Assembly (NCBI GenBank): GCA_036555035.1 | Contig: DATBMB010000056.1 | Span: 1 to 64,000, forward strand | Origin: SG8-41 sp036555035 | GTDB taxonomy: Bacteria; Pseudomonadota; Gammaproteobacteria; Burkholderiales; SG8-41 | Length of the DNA: 64,000 nt | Direction: 5' to 3' | In this document: piece after piece, positions 31,979 through 40,288 of the stretch | Layout: each line of letters opens with the position of its first letter | Numbering within the stretch: the stretch's first letter is position 1 | Position numbers and translations under genes: made by a program | Notes under the pieces: model-generated | Databases searched by the model: none | Told to the model about the DNA's origin: nothing | Seen by the model: the letters and a program-made list of their open reading frames with translations, nothing else

Positions 31979-32964
31979 TGGTGCAGCGTTGCAGTCTTGC
32001 GCGGATCCTGCGCCAGGTCCTCGACAAACTTCGCGACGCGCGGATCCTGCCACGCGCGCTGGAATCGCGCCCAGATCTCGCCAAGCGTCTGCCGCCGCAG
32101 GTCGCCGCACACGAACGGCAACGCGTTGATGAGCTTGACCAGGCCGTTGGGCAGCACGATCAGGAGCGCTGCCGGGTGATGCAGGCGATAGCGCAGTTCC
32201 TCGAGCAGCCCCATCTCGTGGAAATAGACCCGCATTCGGCCGCGGTATTCCTCGGTCTTGCCGTGAAGCACGGCGAAAAATTCATCGTACTGTGCATCGG
32301 AAGGCGCCATCCGGTGCCAGGTCTTGACGGCGTTGCCGGTATACATCGTGCGCCCGGTATAGAAGCTGTAGGCGCCGAGCTCGGCGGCGAGGTCCACTGC
32401 AGTGCCGATCTCGTGGGTGTTGAAGCACGTGGGTGAGTAGTTGATCTCGATCGGCACTCCCGCGGCGCCCAGATTGCGGATCCCTTGGACTGTCAGGTCG
32501 AAATCGCCCCGCACCCGCATGCGGTTGAAGGTCTCGCGCGAGGCGCCGTCCAGGCTCACCTGCACGGCTTTCACGCCCAGGCGCTTCAGGCGCTCGCAGT
32601 TCTCCGCAGAGAGATAGGCGCCGTTGGTCTCGATCTTGAGCTGACCGTTGCGCTTGCAGACATACTCCACCATATCGAAGAAGCGCGGATGCACCATCGG
32701 TTCCCCGCCCGAGAACGACAGATAGGGCACCTCGAGGTCGATTGCCTGCTCGAGAACGCTGAATACCTGCTCGTCGCTCAGCTCGTCGTGGAACGCCTTG
32801 CCGGGGCCGCTTTCCTCGATGCAATGGAGGCAGGCGAGATTGCATTCGTTGGTCACCTGCCATGCGATATAGAGCGGCGCGCCGAGATCTCCCGAGCCGG
32901 TCTCGGCTGGAGTGGATTCCGGCACCGGGGAGCGCACCCCAGCACCACTCACCTGCGTGGCCAC
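31963..32964 (-). CDS. Radical SAM protein 3 of the peptide cassette
   Basis: A 333-residue protein. The cluster motif CNLACLHC is near residue 41, followed by IEESGPGKAFHDELS, FSGGEP and QVSLDGASRETFNR. The C-terminal region LPNGLVKLINALPFVCGDLRRQTL carries one Cys only, so no complete SPASM auxiliary cluster is evident. The start is most likely the GTG at 32964: it lies four bases after the PqqD-like stop and has GAGG at good distance inside the end of that gene. A TTG at 33006 is an alternative. It shares its fold and flanking motifs with radical SAM 1 and 2. Confidence 0.87.
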   Translation of the reverse strand: MATQVSGAGVRSPVPESTPAETGSGDLGAPLYIAWQVTNECNLACLHCIEESGPGKAFHDELSDEQVFSVLEQAIDLEVPYLSFSGGEPMVHPRFFDMVEYVCKRNGQLKIETNGAYLSAENCERLKRLGVKAVQVSLDGASRETFNRMRVRGDFDLTVQGIRNLGAAGVPIEINYSPTCFNTHEIGTAVDLAAELGAYSFYTGRTMYTGNAVKTWHRMAPSDAQYDEFFAVLHGKTEEYRGRMRVYFHEMGLLEELRYRLHHPAALLIVLPNGLVKLINALPFVCGDLRRQTLGEIWARFQRAWQDPRVAKFVEDLAQDPRKTATLHQWVYL

Positions 32965-32968
32965 CGCG

Positions 32969-33220
32969 TCAATCCTCGACCAGTCCCTTTTGCCGCAGCT
33001 CGGCAATGAACGCGACAGCCTCGCGCTCGATCGCCCCGCCTTCGTCGCGGAAGCGCGCCTTCAGTAGTCCCGGGATGTCACGCTCCGCGCGCCCCGCCTG
33101 GATCTCGCGCACCACCGCGGTCGCGGTGGGATTGAGGGTGTAGACCTTCTCGGAGCGCGTCTCGAACAACACGCCGCCGAACTTCTCCTCGCGGAATTTG
33201 ACGTACTGGGTGAGTTTCAT
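32969..33220 (-). CDS. PqqD-like peptide chaperone (RiPP recognition element)
   Basis: An 83-residue protein with the PqqD fold pattern: GGVLFETRSEKVYTLNPTAT, AVVREIQAGRAERDIPGLLK, and a C-terminal helix AIEREAVAFIAELRQKGLVE. PqqD binds the leader of PqqA and presents it to the radical SAM enzyme PqqE; free-standing PqqD-like proteins are a strong sign of a RiPP pathway. It is translated just before radical SAM 3 (four-base gap), as pqqD and pqqE often are. Confidence 0.9.
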   Translation of the reverse strand: MKLTQYVKFREEKFGGVLFETRSEKVYTLNPTATAVVREIQAGRAERDIPGLLKARFRDEGGAIEREAVAFIAELRQKGLVED

Positions 33221-33277
33221 GAAGCGCCTCGCGGACCGCCATTATAACGGCCGGGCCCGGCGCCACCACGACCGCAA

Positions 33278-33796
33278 TCAGTACTTGCCGTGCACCTTGT
33301 AGATATAGTTCGTGAGCTCGCTGGTCTGCATCGCCATGCGGTTCACGATGAGGTGCACGACGCGGAAGATCGCGCGCATGACGCGGTAGACGATGACCGG
33401 CTCGCGCTCGAGCAGCGATTCCAGCTTCTCGCGCTCCAGGCACAGGACCTGAGTTGGCCCGGTCGCGCGCAACGCCGCGTAGTGCGGCCGGCCGTCCATG
33501 AAGCCGAGTTCCCCGGCGAGGTCGCCCTTGGTGAGGAGGTGCAGGTTGATCCACTGCCCGTCCGCCTCGACCTGCCGGGCCACCGCCAGCGCCCCGCCCA
33601 CGATCACGTAGAGGTGATTGTCGCTGGCGCCCTGTCGGACGAGGACCTCCCCGTCCGCCAGGTTGCGCACAGACACCAGGTCGGCGAGAACGCTGCACTG
33701 GTCCCCGGTCAGCTCCACCGCCAGCGCCGCGTTGCGCAGCAGCTCCAGCTTTTGCTTGGTTTCCTGGCTCTTTCCCCGGGCAGCCGCGTCAGGCAC
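33278..33796 (-). CDS. Cyclic-nucleotide-binding-domain protein without DNA-binding domain
   Basis: A 172-residue protein consisting of one Crp-type beta-roll (about 30-150): VRNLADGEVLVRQGASDNHL, YVIVGGALAV, KGDLAGELGFMDGRPHYAAL and the dimer helix. The C-terminal HTH of CRP/FNR proteins is absent, and the protein ends shortly after the helix (TNYIYKVHGKY). The Arg/Ser pair that binds cAMP phosphate is not obvious (GELGFMDGRPHYA), so the ligand is uncertain. It is the first gene of the cassette, downstream of a divergent FNR-type site, and may sense a signal for it. Confidence 0.82.
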   Translation of the reverse strand: MPDAAARGKSQETKQKLELLRNAALAVELTGDQCSVLADLVSVRNLADGEVLVRQGASDNHLYVIVGGALAVARQVEADGQWINLHLLTKGDLAGELGFMDGRPHYAALRATGPTQVLCLEREKLESLLEREPVIVYRVMRAIFRVVHLIVNRMAMQTSELTNYIYKVHGKY

Positions 33797-33861
33797 GGAT
33801 TCGCTCCTTTGCGCGAAAGGACACTATGTTGCGGATTATTATGCTATTGGGAAATGTTAGC

Positions 33862-33875
33862 TTGATCTAGATCAA
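33862..33875. promoter_or_regulatory. Perfect FNR/ANR-type box
   Basis: TTGATCTAGATCAA is an exact match to the FNR/ANR/DNR palindrome TTGAT-N4-ATCAA. It is centred at 33868.5 in the 189-base region between the CNB gene (minus) and fumarase (plus). With the usual -41.5 spacing, AT-rich -10-like sequences fall at the right place on both sides (CATAATAAT toward the cassette, AAGTATT toward fum), so it could activate both units when oxygen is absent. Confidence 0.72.
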
Positions 33876-33985
33876 CCGCTGTCGTGAGTCTTTGGCAAGT
33901 ATTGCATTGTGTACGCGGCGCCATTTGAGAAAACCAGCATCCGTGTTACATCATCGGTTAATATCCCTGCCTGCCGGAGCGAAAC

Positions 33986-35503
33986 ATGACGACCATCAAG
34001 CAGCAAGACTTCATTCAAAGCATTGCCGACGCGTTCCAGTTCATCTCCTACTACCACCCCGTCGATTTCATCCGCGCGATGGGCAAGGCCTACGAAGGCG
34101 AGCAGTCGCCTGCCGCCAAGAATGCCATCGCGCAGATCCTCATGAACAGCCGCATGTCGGCGGAGGGCCATCGCCCCGTCTGCCAGGACACAGGCATCGC
34201 AGTCGTGTTCCTCAAGATCGGAATGAACGTGCGCTGGGACGCGACGATGAGCGTCCAGGAGATGGTGGATGAAGGGGTGCGCCGCGCTTACACCGACAAG
34301 GACAATCCGCTGCGCGCTTCCGTGCTCTCGGATCCGGACGGCGCCCGCAAGAATACGCGTGACAACGCGCCGGCAGTGGTCCACATGGAGGTCGTGCCGG
34401 GCGACCGCCTCGAGGTCAAGCTCGCTGCCAAGGGCGGCGGCTCCGAGAGCAAGTCGCGCTTTGCCGTTCTCAATCCGAGCGACGACGTGGTGGAGTGGAT
34501 ACTCGGGCAGATCCCGACCATGGGGGGAGACTGGTGCCCGCCCGGGATGCTGGGTGTGGGTATCGGCGGCACGCCCGAGAAAGCCATGGTGATGGCGAAG
34601 GAATCGCTGATGGCGCCGATCGACATCAACGACCTGAAGAAGCGCGGTGCGAAGAACCGCGCCGAGGAGCTGCGGCTCGAGCTCCACGAGAAAGTCAACG
34701 CCCTGGGAATGGGCGCTCAAGGGCTCGGCGGCCTGACCACGGTCCTCGACGTCAAGGTTCTCGACTACCCCACTCACGCGGTGATGAAGCCGGTGGCCAT
34801 TGTTCCCAACTGCGCAGCCACCCGCCACATCGAGTTTCATCTCGACGGCAGCGGGCCGGCACGCTTCGAGCCGCCAAGCCTCGACAACTGGCCCAAGATT
34901 GCCCTCGATCTCGGCGCCGGTGCGACGCGCGTCGACCTCGAGAAGCTGACGAAAGCCGAAACCGCGAAGTGGAAGGCAGGCGACCGGCTGCTGTTGACCG
35001 GCAAAATCCTGACCGGCCGCGACGCAGCCCACAAGCGCCTGACCGATCTCATTGCGAAAGGCGAGAAGCTGCCGGTGGATCTCAGGAATCGCCTCATCTA
35101 CTACGTCGGTCCCGTGGACGCGGTTCGCGACGAAGTCGTGGGCCCCGCCGGCCCCACCACCTCCCGCCGCATGGACAAGTTCATGGACACCATGCTCGGC
35201 AAAACCGGAATGCTCGGTTCGATCGGGAAATCGGAGCGCGGCGCAGACGCCGTGAAGGTCATCAAGCAGCACAAGGGTGTTCACCTCATCGCAATTGGTG
35301 GTGCGGCCTACCTGGTGGCAAAAGCCATTCGCGGGGCACGCGTGCTCGCGTTCAAGGAGCTCGGCATGGAGGCGGTGCACGAGTTCGACGTCAAGGACAT
35401 GCCGGTGACCGTCGCCGTCGATACGAACGGAAACGCGGTGCACGAAAGCGGCCCGCGCGAATGGCGCGCGAAGATCGGCAAGATTCCCGTAACGGTGGCC
35501 TGA
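33986..35503 (+). CDS. Class I (iron-sulfur) fumarate hydratase
   Basis: A 505-residue one-chain class I fumarase like E. coli FumA/FumB. N-terminal region: HRPVCQDTGIAVVFLKIG and GDWCPPGMLGVGIGGTPEKA; VPNCAATRH supplies the third cluster cysteine. The C-terminal beta half has YYVGPVDAVRDEVVGPAGPT and KGVHLIAIGGAAYLVAKAI. It interconverts malate and fumarate and contains an oxygen-labile [4Fe-4S] cluster. It is followed 10 bases later by frdA, so fumarase feeds fumarate reductase directly. GGAG precedes the ATG. Confidence 0.95.
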   Translation: MTTIKQQDFIQSIADAFQFISYYHPVDFIRAMGKAYEGEQSPAAKNAIAQILMNSRMSAEGHRPVCQDTGIAVVFLKIGMNVRWDATMSVQEMVDEGVRRAYTDKDNPLRASVLSDPDGARKNTRDNAPAVVHMEVVPGDRLEVKLAAKGGGSESKSRFAVLNPSDDVVEWILGQIPTMGGDWCPPGMLGVGIGGTPEKAMVMAKESLMAPIDINDLKKRGAKNRAEELRLELHEKVNALGMGAQGLGGLTTVLDVKVLDYPTHAVMKPVAIVPNCAATRHIEFHLDGSGPARFEPPSLDNWPKIALDLGAGATRVDLEKLTKAETAKWKAGDRLLLTGKILTGRDAAHKRLTDLIAKGEKLPVDLRNRLIYYVGPVDAVRDEVVGPAGPTTSRRMDKFMDTMLGKTGMLGSIGKSERGADAVKVIKQHKGVHLIAIGGAAYLVAKAIRGARVLAFKELGMEAVHEFDVKDMPVTVAVDTNGNAVHESGPREWRAKIGKIPVTVA

Positions 35504-35513
35504 GGACGATCGC

Positions 35514-37283
35514 ATGCAATCCGTACAGACGGATGTCGTGGTGGTGGGCGGCGGGGGTGCGGGGTTGCGCGCTGCGATCGCAGTGGCGGAGAGTGATCCG
35601 CGCCTGCGCATCGCGCTCGTGTCAAAGGTCGTGCCCATGCGCAGCCACACCGTGGCCGCCGAAGGCGGCTCCGCAGGGGTCATCCGCACGGACGACAGCC
35701 TCGACAATCACTTCGACGACACCGTGGGCGGCGGTGACTGGCTGTGCGACCAGGACGTCGTCGAGTATTTCGTGGCCCATTGCACGGAGGAGATGACCCA
35801 GCTCGAGCACTGGGGCTGCCCGTGGAGCCGCAAGGACGACGGGCACGTCAACGTGCGCTTCTTCGGCGGCATGAAGGTGCAGCGCACGTGGTTCGCCGCG
35901 GACAAGACCGGCTTCCACATGCTGCACACGCTGTTCCAGACTTCGCTCAAGTACCCGTCAATCAAACGCTACGACGAGTTCTTCTGCGCCGACCTGATCG
36001 TCGAGGACGGGCGGGTGCAGGGCGTGGTCGCGATCGACATCGCGAGCGGCGAGTTCCATCTCCTGGAGTGCAAGGCGGCGATTATCTGCACCGGGGGCGC
36101 CGGGCGCGTCTTCGGCCAAAACACCAACGCCGGGATCGTCACCGGCGACGGCATGGGCATCGCGTTCCGCCACGGCGTGCCGCTCCGCGACATGGAATTC
36201 GTGCAGTGGCATCCAACGGCGCTCCCGGGAACCGGGGTGCTCATCACCGAAGGCTGCCGCGGCGAAGGCGGCATCCTCACCAACAAGGACGGCTACCGCT
36301 ACCTGCAGGACTACGGCCTGGGCCCGCCCGATCCGTGGCCGCGCCCGAAGGCGATGGAGCTCGGCCCTCGCGACCGCCTGTCGCAGGCGTTCTGGCACGA
36401 GGAGCAGAAGGGCCGCACGGTGAGCACTCCACTGGGCCATGCAGTATGGCTCGACCTGCGTCAATTGGGAGCCGCCAAGATCCACGAGCGGCTGCCGATG
36501 ATTACCGAAGTCGCTAAGGTCTTCGCGGGCGTCGACCCCGTGGTCGCACCGATTCCGGTGCGTCCCGCGGTGCACTACACGATGGGCGGCATTCTCTGCA
36601 ACGGCCAGACCGCGACGCCCCTCAAGGGTCTATTTACAGCGGGCGAATGCTCGAGCGTGGGCATCCACGGCGCCAACCGCCTCGGCTCCAACTCGCTTGC
36701 GGAAATCGTGGTATTTGGCAAGGTCGCAGGCGAGGAGGCGGCGCGGCACGCCAAGGTGACCGGGGCGGGCAAGAGCGATGCGGCGCGCCAGCAGGCGGAG
36801 GCCGTGGAAAAGCGGCTGCTCGGCCTGCTCGGCAAGGACAAAGGCGAGCGCGTCGCGACGATACGCGACGAAATGCACGAAGCCATGGAGACCGGCGTCG
36901 GCATTTTTCGCAAGGCCGACGGCATGCAGGCGGCGTGCGCCAAGCTCGTTCAGCTTCGCGACCGCTACCGGCGCGGCCTCAAGCTCGATGACCGCAACCG
37001 CGCGTTCAACACCGAATGGCTGTCGGCGATCGAGCTCGGCTTCACGCTCGAGCTCGCCGAGGTGATCGCGCAATCTGCGCTCCATCGCAAGGAATCTCGC
37101 GGCGCGCACACCCGTCTCGACGAGTTCAAGGAGCGCGATGACGCCAACTACCTGAAGCACACGCTTGCCCACCGCACCGGCGATGGACCGCCCCGGATCG
37201 AGTACACGCCGGTGACCATCACCAAGTCTCCGCCCAAGACGCGCGTCTACGGCGGCGAGGGCAAGAAAGCCGTAATGACCTGA
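35514..37283 (+). CDS. frdA: Fumarate reductase flavoprotein subunit FrdA
   Basis: A 589-residue flavoprotein (E. coli FrdA has 602). The dinucleotide-binding motif is VVGGGGAGLRAAIAVAE, the covalent FAD histidine is in RSHTVAAEGGSAG, the substrate region is QWHPTALPGTGVLITEGCRGEG, and the C-terminal SVGIHGANRLGSNSLAE block is present. With FrdB, FrdC and FrdD encoded directly downstream, this is the quinol:fumarate reductase rather than succinate dehydrogenase, supported by the hydrophobic subunits. GAGGA lies eight bases before the ATG. Confidence 0.94.
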   Translation: MQSVQTDVVVVGGGGAGLRAAIAVAESDPRLRIALVSKVVPMRSHTVAAEGGSAGVIRTDDSLDNHFDDTVGGGDWLCDQDVVEYFVAHCTEEMTQLEHWGCPWSRKDDGHVNVRFFGGMKVQRTWFAADKTGFHMLHTLFQTSLKYPSIKRYDEFFCADLIVEDGRVQGVVAIDIASGEFHLLECKAAIICTGGAGRVFGQNTNAGIVTGDGMGIAFRHGVPLRDMEFVQWHPTALPGTGVLITEGCRGEGGILTNKDGYRYLQDYGLGPPDPWPRPKAMELGPRDRLSQAFWHEEQKGRTVSTPLGHAVWLDLRQLGAAKIHERLPMITEVAKVFAGVDPVVAPIPVRPAVHYTMGGILCNGQTATPLKGLFTAGECSSVGIHGANRLGSNSLAEIVVFGKVAGEEAARHAKVTGAGKSDAARQQAEAVEKRLLGLLGKDKGERVATIRDEMHEAMETGVGIFRKADGMQAACAKLVQLRDRYRRGLKLDDRNRAFNTEWLSAIELGFTLELAEVIAQSALHRKESRGAHTRLDEFKERDDANYLKHTLAHRTGDGPPRIEYTPVTITKSPPKTRVYGGEGKKAVMT

Positions 37284-37292
37284 GGACCGCGC

Positions 37293-38051
37293 ATGGCCGA
37301 TACCCGGACAATCGAGATCGAGGTGCTGCGCTACAACCCCGAGAAGGACACGGAGCCGCATTTCCAGACCTTCAAGGTGCCCTTCACCCACGACACCTCG
37401 GTGCTGCAGGGCCTGCAATACATCAAGGACCATCTCGACGGCAGCCTCACCTTCCGCTGGTCGTGCCGCATGGCGATCTGCGGCAGCTGCGGCAAGATGG
37501 TGAACGGAAGACCGGAGCTTTCCTGCCACACTTTTCTGCGCGACTACTATCCCGGCAAGGTCAGGATCGAGCCGCTCAACCATTTCCCGATCGTGCGCGA
37601 CCTTGTGATCGACCAGACTGACTTCTTCAACAATAAGCTGCCCTCGGTCAAGCCGTACGTGGTTTCCAAGGAGAGTAAACCGCTGTCGGCGGGAACGTTT
37701 CTCCAGACTCCGAAGCAGTTTCACAGCTATTACCAGTATTCGCAGTGCATCAACTGCCTGCTGTGCTACGCCGCCTGCCCGCAGTACGGCCTCAAGCCGG
37801 GGTTCACCGGCCCGGCGGCGCTCGCGCTGATGCACCGCTACAACGCGGACTCGCGTGACCGCGGCTGGGAGGAGCGCGCGGAGATCCTCAACGCCGAGGA
37901 CGGGGTGTGGGGCTGCACGCTGGTCGGCTACTGCTCCGAAGTCTGCCCGAAGCACGTGGATCCCGCGCATGCCATCAACCAGAACAAGGTCAACAGCACG
38001 ATGGACTACTTCGGCGTGCGGAAGCTCCTCATGCCCAAGGGAGGTGCGTGA
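37293..38051 (+). CDS. frdB: Fumarate reductase iron-sulfur subunit FrdB
   Basis: A 252-residue protein with a plant-type ferredoxin domain (SCRMAICGSCGKMVNGRP, [2Fe-2S]) and a C-terminal helical domain with CINCLLCYAACP ([4Fe-4S]) and CTLVGYCSEVCPKHVDP (third cluster). It carries electrons from membrane quinol to FrdA. Its stop overlaps the frdC start by one base. Confidence 0.95.
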   Translation: MADTRTIEIEVLRYNPEKDTEPHFQTFKVPFTHDTSVLQGLQYIKDHLDGSLTFRWSCRMAICGSCGKMVNGRPELSCHTFLRDYYPGKVRIEPLNHFPIVRDLVIDQTDFFNNKLPSVKPYVVSKESKPLSAGTFLQTPKQFHSYYQYSQCINCLLCYAACPQYGLKPGFTGPAALALMHRYNADSRDRGWEERAEILNAEDGVWGCTLVGYCSEVCPKHVDPAHAINQNKVNSTMDYFGVRKLLMPKGGA

Positions 38052-38443
38052 TGGCGAAGGTCAAGACCTACGTCCGCCCGATGCAGGGCTGGTGGCGCAG
38101 GAATCCGTACTTCGTGCGCTACATGATCCGCGAAGGGAGCAGCGTTCTGCTCGCGATCTACTCCATTATTCTGCTGGTGGGTTTGTTCCGCCTCACTCAG
38201 GGCGAGGCGGCCTGGGAAGCCTGGCGAACCGCGCTGACGAGCCCGATCTCACTGCTGTTCCATTGGCTGGCGCTGCTGACGGTTAGCTATCACGCCTACA
38301 CCTGGTGGCTGGTGGCGCCCAAGACCGCGCCCGATCTTCGCATCGCGGGCCGGCCCCTGCCCGAGTGCGCGATCACGGCAGGCGGCTTGCTGGGGACGGT
38401 CGGCGCTTCCGTCGTGATTTACGTCATCGTGCGGTGGATGTGA
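38051..38443 (+). CDS. frdC: Fumarate reductase membrane anchor FrdC
   Basis: A 130-residue protein (E. coli 131) with three membrane helices. It begins MAKVKTYVRPMQGWWRRNPY, closely like E. coli FrdC, which also has the Trp-rich N-terminus. It helps form the quinol site with FrdD. The four-subunit, haem-free Frd type is uncommon in betaproteobacteria, from general knowledge, and normally uses menaquinol. Confidence 0.92.
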   Translation: MAKVKTYVRPMQGWWRRNPYFVRYMIREGSSVLLAIYSIILLVGLFRLTQGEAAWEAWRTALTSPISLLFHWLALLTVSYHAYTWWLVAPKTAPDLRIAGRPLPECAITAGGLLGTVGASVVIYVIVRWM

Positions 38444-38444
38444 C

Positions 38445-38801
38445 ATGAAACGCTCCCACGAACCCATCTTCTGGTCGCTGTTCGGGGCCGGCGGCGTGCT
38501 CTCCGCGCTGGTCGCGCCGATACTCATCTTCATCACCGGCATCATCGCGCCGATCGGGCTGTGGCTGCCCGGGGAAGCCCTCGCCTACTCCCGCATCCTC
38601 GGATTTTCGCAGCATTGGTTTGGCAAGCTGCTTATCCTCGCGGTGATCTCGCTCTTCCTGTTCCACGCCGTGCATCGCATCTACCACGGCCTGCACGACC
38701 TCGGGGTGCATGCGGGGACCGGGGCCATGGTCGCCGCTTATGGCAGCGCGCTCGCCGGCACCTTGATTGCCGCCTGGCTGCTGCTCGGCATTGGCTTCTG
38801 A
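38445..38801 (+). CDS. frdD: Fumarate reductase membrane anchor FrdD
   Basis: A 118-residue protein (E. coli 119) with three helices: MKRSHEPIFWSLFGAGGVLS, the central helices around LPGEALAYSRILGF, and FHAVHRIYHGLHDLGVH near the third. Pairs with FrdC as quinol site and anchor. It starts one base after the frdC stop. Confidence 0.92.
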   Translation: MKRSHEPIFWSLFGAGGVLSALVAPILIFITGIIAPIGLWLPGEALAYSRILGFSQHWFGKLLILAVISLFLFHAVHRIYHGLHDLGVHAGTGAMVAAYGSALAGTLIAAWLLLGIGF

Positions 38802-38838
38802 TGCAGTAGATTCGGCAACAACGAAAGGGGAGAACGCC

Positions 38839-40284
38839 ATGAACTGGAAAGCCATCGCACCGGTCGCTGTTGCCATCATCATCGCCCTCATACCCGCGCC
38901 GGCGGGTTTGCCCCAATACGCCTGGTATTACTTCGCCATTTTCGTCGGGGTCATCGTGGGCCTCATGTTCGAGCCGCTGCCGGGAGGTGCGATCGGGTTG
39001 ATCGGCGTCGCACTGGTGACGGTGTTGTCGGAGTACGTGTTCTTCAGTCCGGATCAGCTCGCCAAGGCCGGCTTCAGCTCGGCCCGGGCGTCCCTCTCCT
39101 GGGCGCTATCGGGCTTTTCCAACACCACGGTGTGGCTGATCTTCGGCGCGTTCATGTTTGCCCTCGGCTACGAGAAGACCGGCCTCGGACGGCGCATCGC
39201 GCTGCTGCTGGTCAAGGCGATGGGGCGCAAGACGCTCACCCTGGGCTACGCCGTGACGATCGCCGACCTGCTGCTCGCACCGTTCACACCGTCCAACACG
39301 GCTCGCAGCGGCGGCACGATCTACCCCGTGATCCGCAACCTGCCGGCGCTCTACGAGTCGAAGCCCAACGACCCCTCCATGCGGCGCATGGGGTCGTACC
39401 TCATGTGGGTGGCGCTTGCGGCGACCTGCGTGACGAGCTCCATGTTCCTTACCGCGCTCGCGCCCAACCTGCTTGCCGTCGAGCTGGTGCGGAAGACCGC
39501 GAAGATCGAGTTTGCGTGGGTCGACTGGTTCATCTATTTCGCGCCGGTCGGTATTCTGCTGCTGGTGCTGGTTCCGCTCCTCGTCTACTGGATCTATCCC
39601 CCGCAGGTGAAGGAGGGCAAGGAGGTCCCGGCGTGGGCGGCGAAGGAACTCGAGAAGATGGGGCCGCTCTCCCAGCGCGAGATCATACTGGGCGTGCTGG
39701 TCCTGATCGCGCTGCTGCTGTGGATCTTCGGCGGCAAGATCATGGAGGCCACCACCGCGGCCATCGCTGTCATCTCGCTCATGCTGCTGCTGAAGGTTGT
39801 CACCTGGGACGACATCACGGCCAACAAGGCCGCGTGGAACACGCTCGCGTGGTTCGCGACGCTGGTCGCGCTCGCCGACGGCCTGACCCGAGTGGGATTC
39901 GTGAAGTGGTTCGCGGAAAGCGTCGCCGGGGGGCTCTCCGGAGTCTCGCCTACGGTAGCGGTCATCGCGCTGCTGCTCATAAACTTCTTCGGCCACTACC
40001 TCTTCGCGAGCGTCACCGCCCACGTCACCGCCATGATCCCGGTGCTGCTCGCGGTAGCCTCGACCATCCCGGGGGTCAACATGCACACGCTCGCCCTGGG
40101 CCTGTGCCTGCAGCTCGGCATCATGGGCGTCCTCACCCCGTACGCGACCGGCCCGAGCCCGGTCTACTATGGCAGCGGGTTTCTGCCGGCTGCGGACTAC
40201 TGGCGGCTGGGCGCGATTTTCGGCGTGATCTTCTTCGCCGCGTTCATGGTGATCGGCGTGCCCTGGATGCTATTCATACGGTAA
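38839..40284 (+). CDS. DASS-family dicarboxylate translocator (CitT/TtdT/2-oxoglutarate-malate type)
   Basis: A 481-residue carrier with about twelve helices. The DASS sequence marks are FSNTTVWLIFGAFMFALGYEKTGLG, the first SNT-like site TPSNTARSGGTIYPVI, and the repeat TPYATGPSPVYYGSG. CitT, TtdT and the plastid 2-oxoglutarate/malate carriers belong here and exchange dicarboxylates across the membrane. Placed behind frdABCD it is a natural fumarate/malate-for-succinate exchanger. The ATG at 38839 has AGGGGAG upstream. Confidence 0.88.
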   Translation: MNWKAIAPVAVAIIIALIPAPAGLPQYAWYYFAIFVGVIVGLMFEPLPGGAIGLIGVALVTVLSEYVFFSPDQLAKAGFSSARASLSWALSGFSNTTVWLIFGAFMFALGYEKTGLGRRIALLLVKAMGRKTLTLGYAVTIADLLLAPFTPSNTARSGGTIYPVIRNLPALYESKPNDPSMRRMGSYLMWVALAATCVTSSMFLTALAPNLLAVELVRKTAKIEFAWVDWFIYFAPVGILLLVLVPLLVYWIYPPQVKEGKEVPAWAAKELEKMGPLSQREIILGVLVLIALLLWIFGGKIMEATTAAIAVISLMLLLKVVTWDDITANKAAWNTLAWFATLVALADGLTRVGFVKWFAESVAGGLSGVSPTVAVIALLLINFFGHYLFASVTAHVTAMIPVLLAVASTIPGVNMHTLALGLCLQLGIMGVLTPYATGPSPVYYGSGFLPAADYWRLGAIFGVIFFAAFMVIGVPWMLFIR

Positions 40285-40288
40285 TCAG

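Noticed and set aside
28851..32964. NirJ-type haem d1 biosynthesis
   Set aside because: No nirS, nirF or nirDLGH homologues are present, and the PqqD-like protein and peptide point to peptide modification.
28851..33220. PQQ biosynthesis cluster
   Set aside because: PqqD-like and PqqE-like proteins are present but PqqB and PqqC are not, and the peptide lacks the Glu of the PqqA Glu-x3-Tyr core.
33872..35707. A 611-codon open frame on the minus strand
   Set aside because: Antisense to the fumarase gene; no motif, and it would run through the FNR-type promoter region.
35514..38801. Succinate dehydrogenase
   Set aside because: FrdC and FrdD match the E. coli fumarate reductase anchors in length and N-terminal sequence, and fumarase plus an FNR-type box precede the operon.
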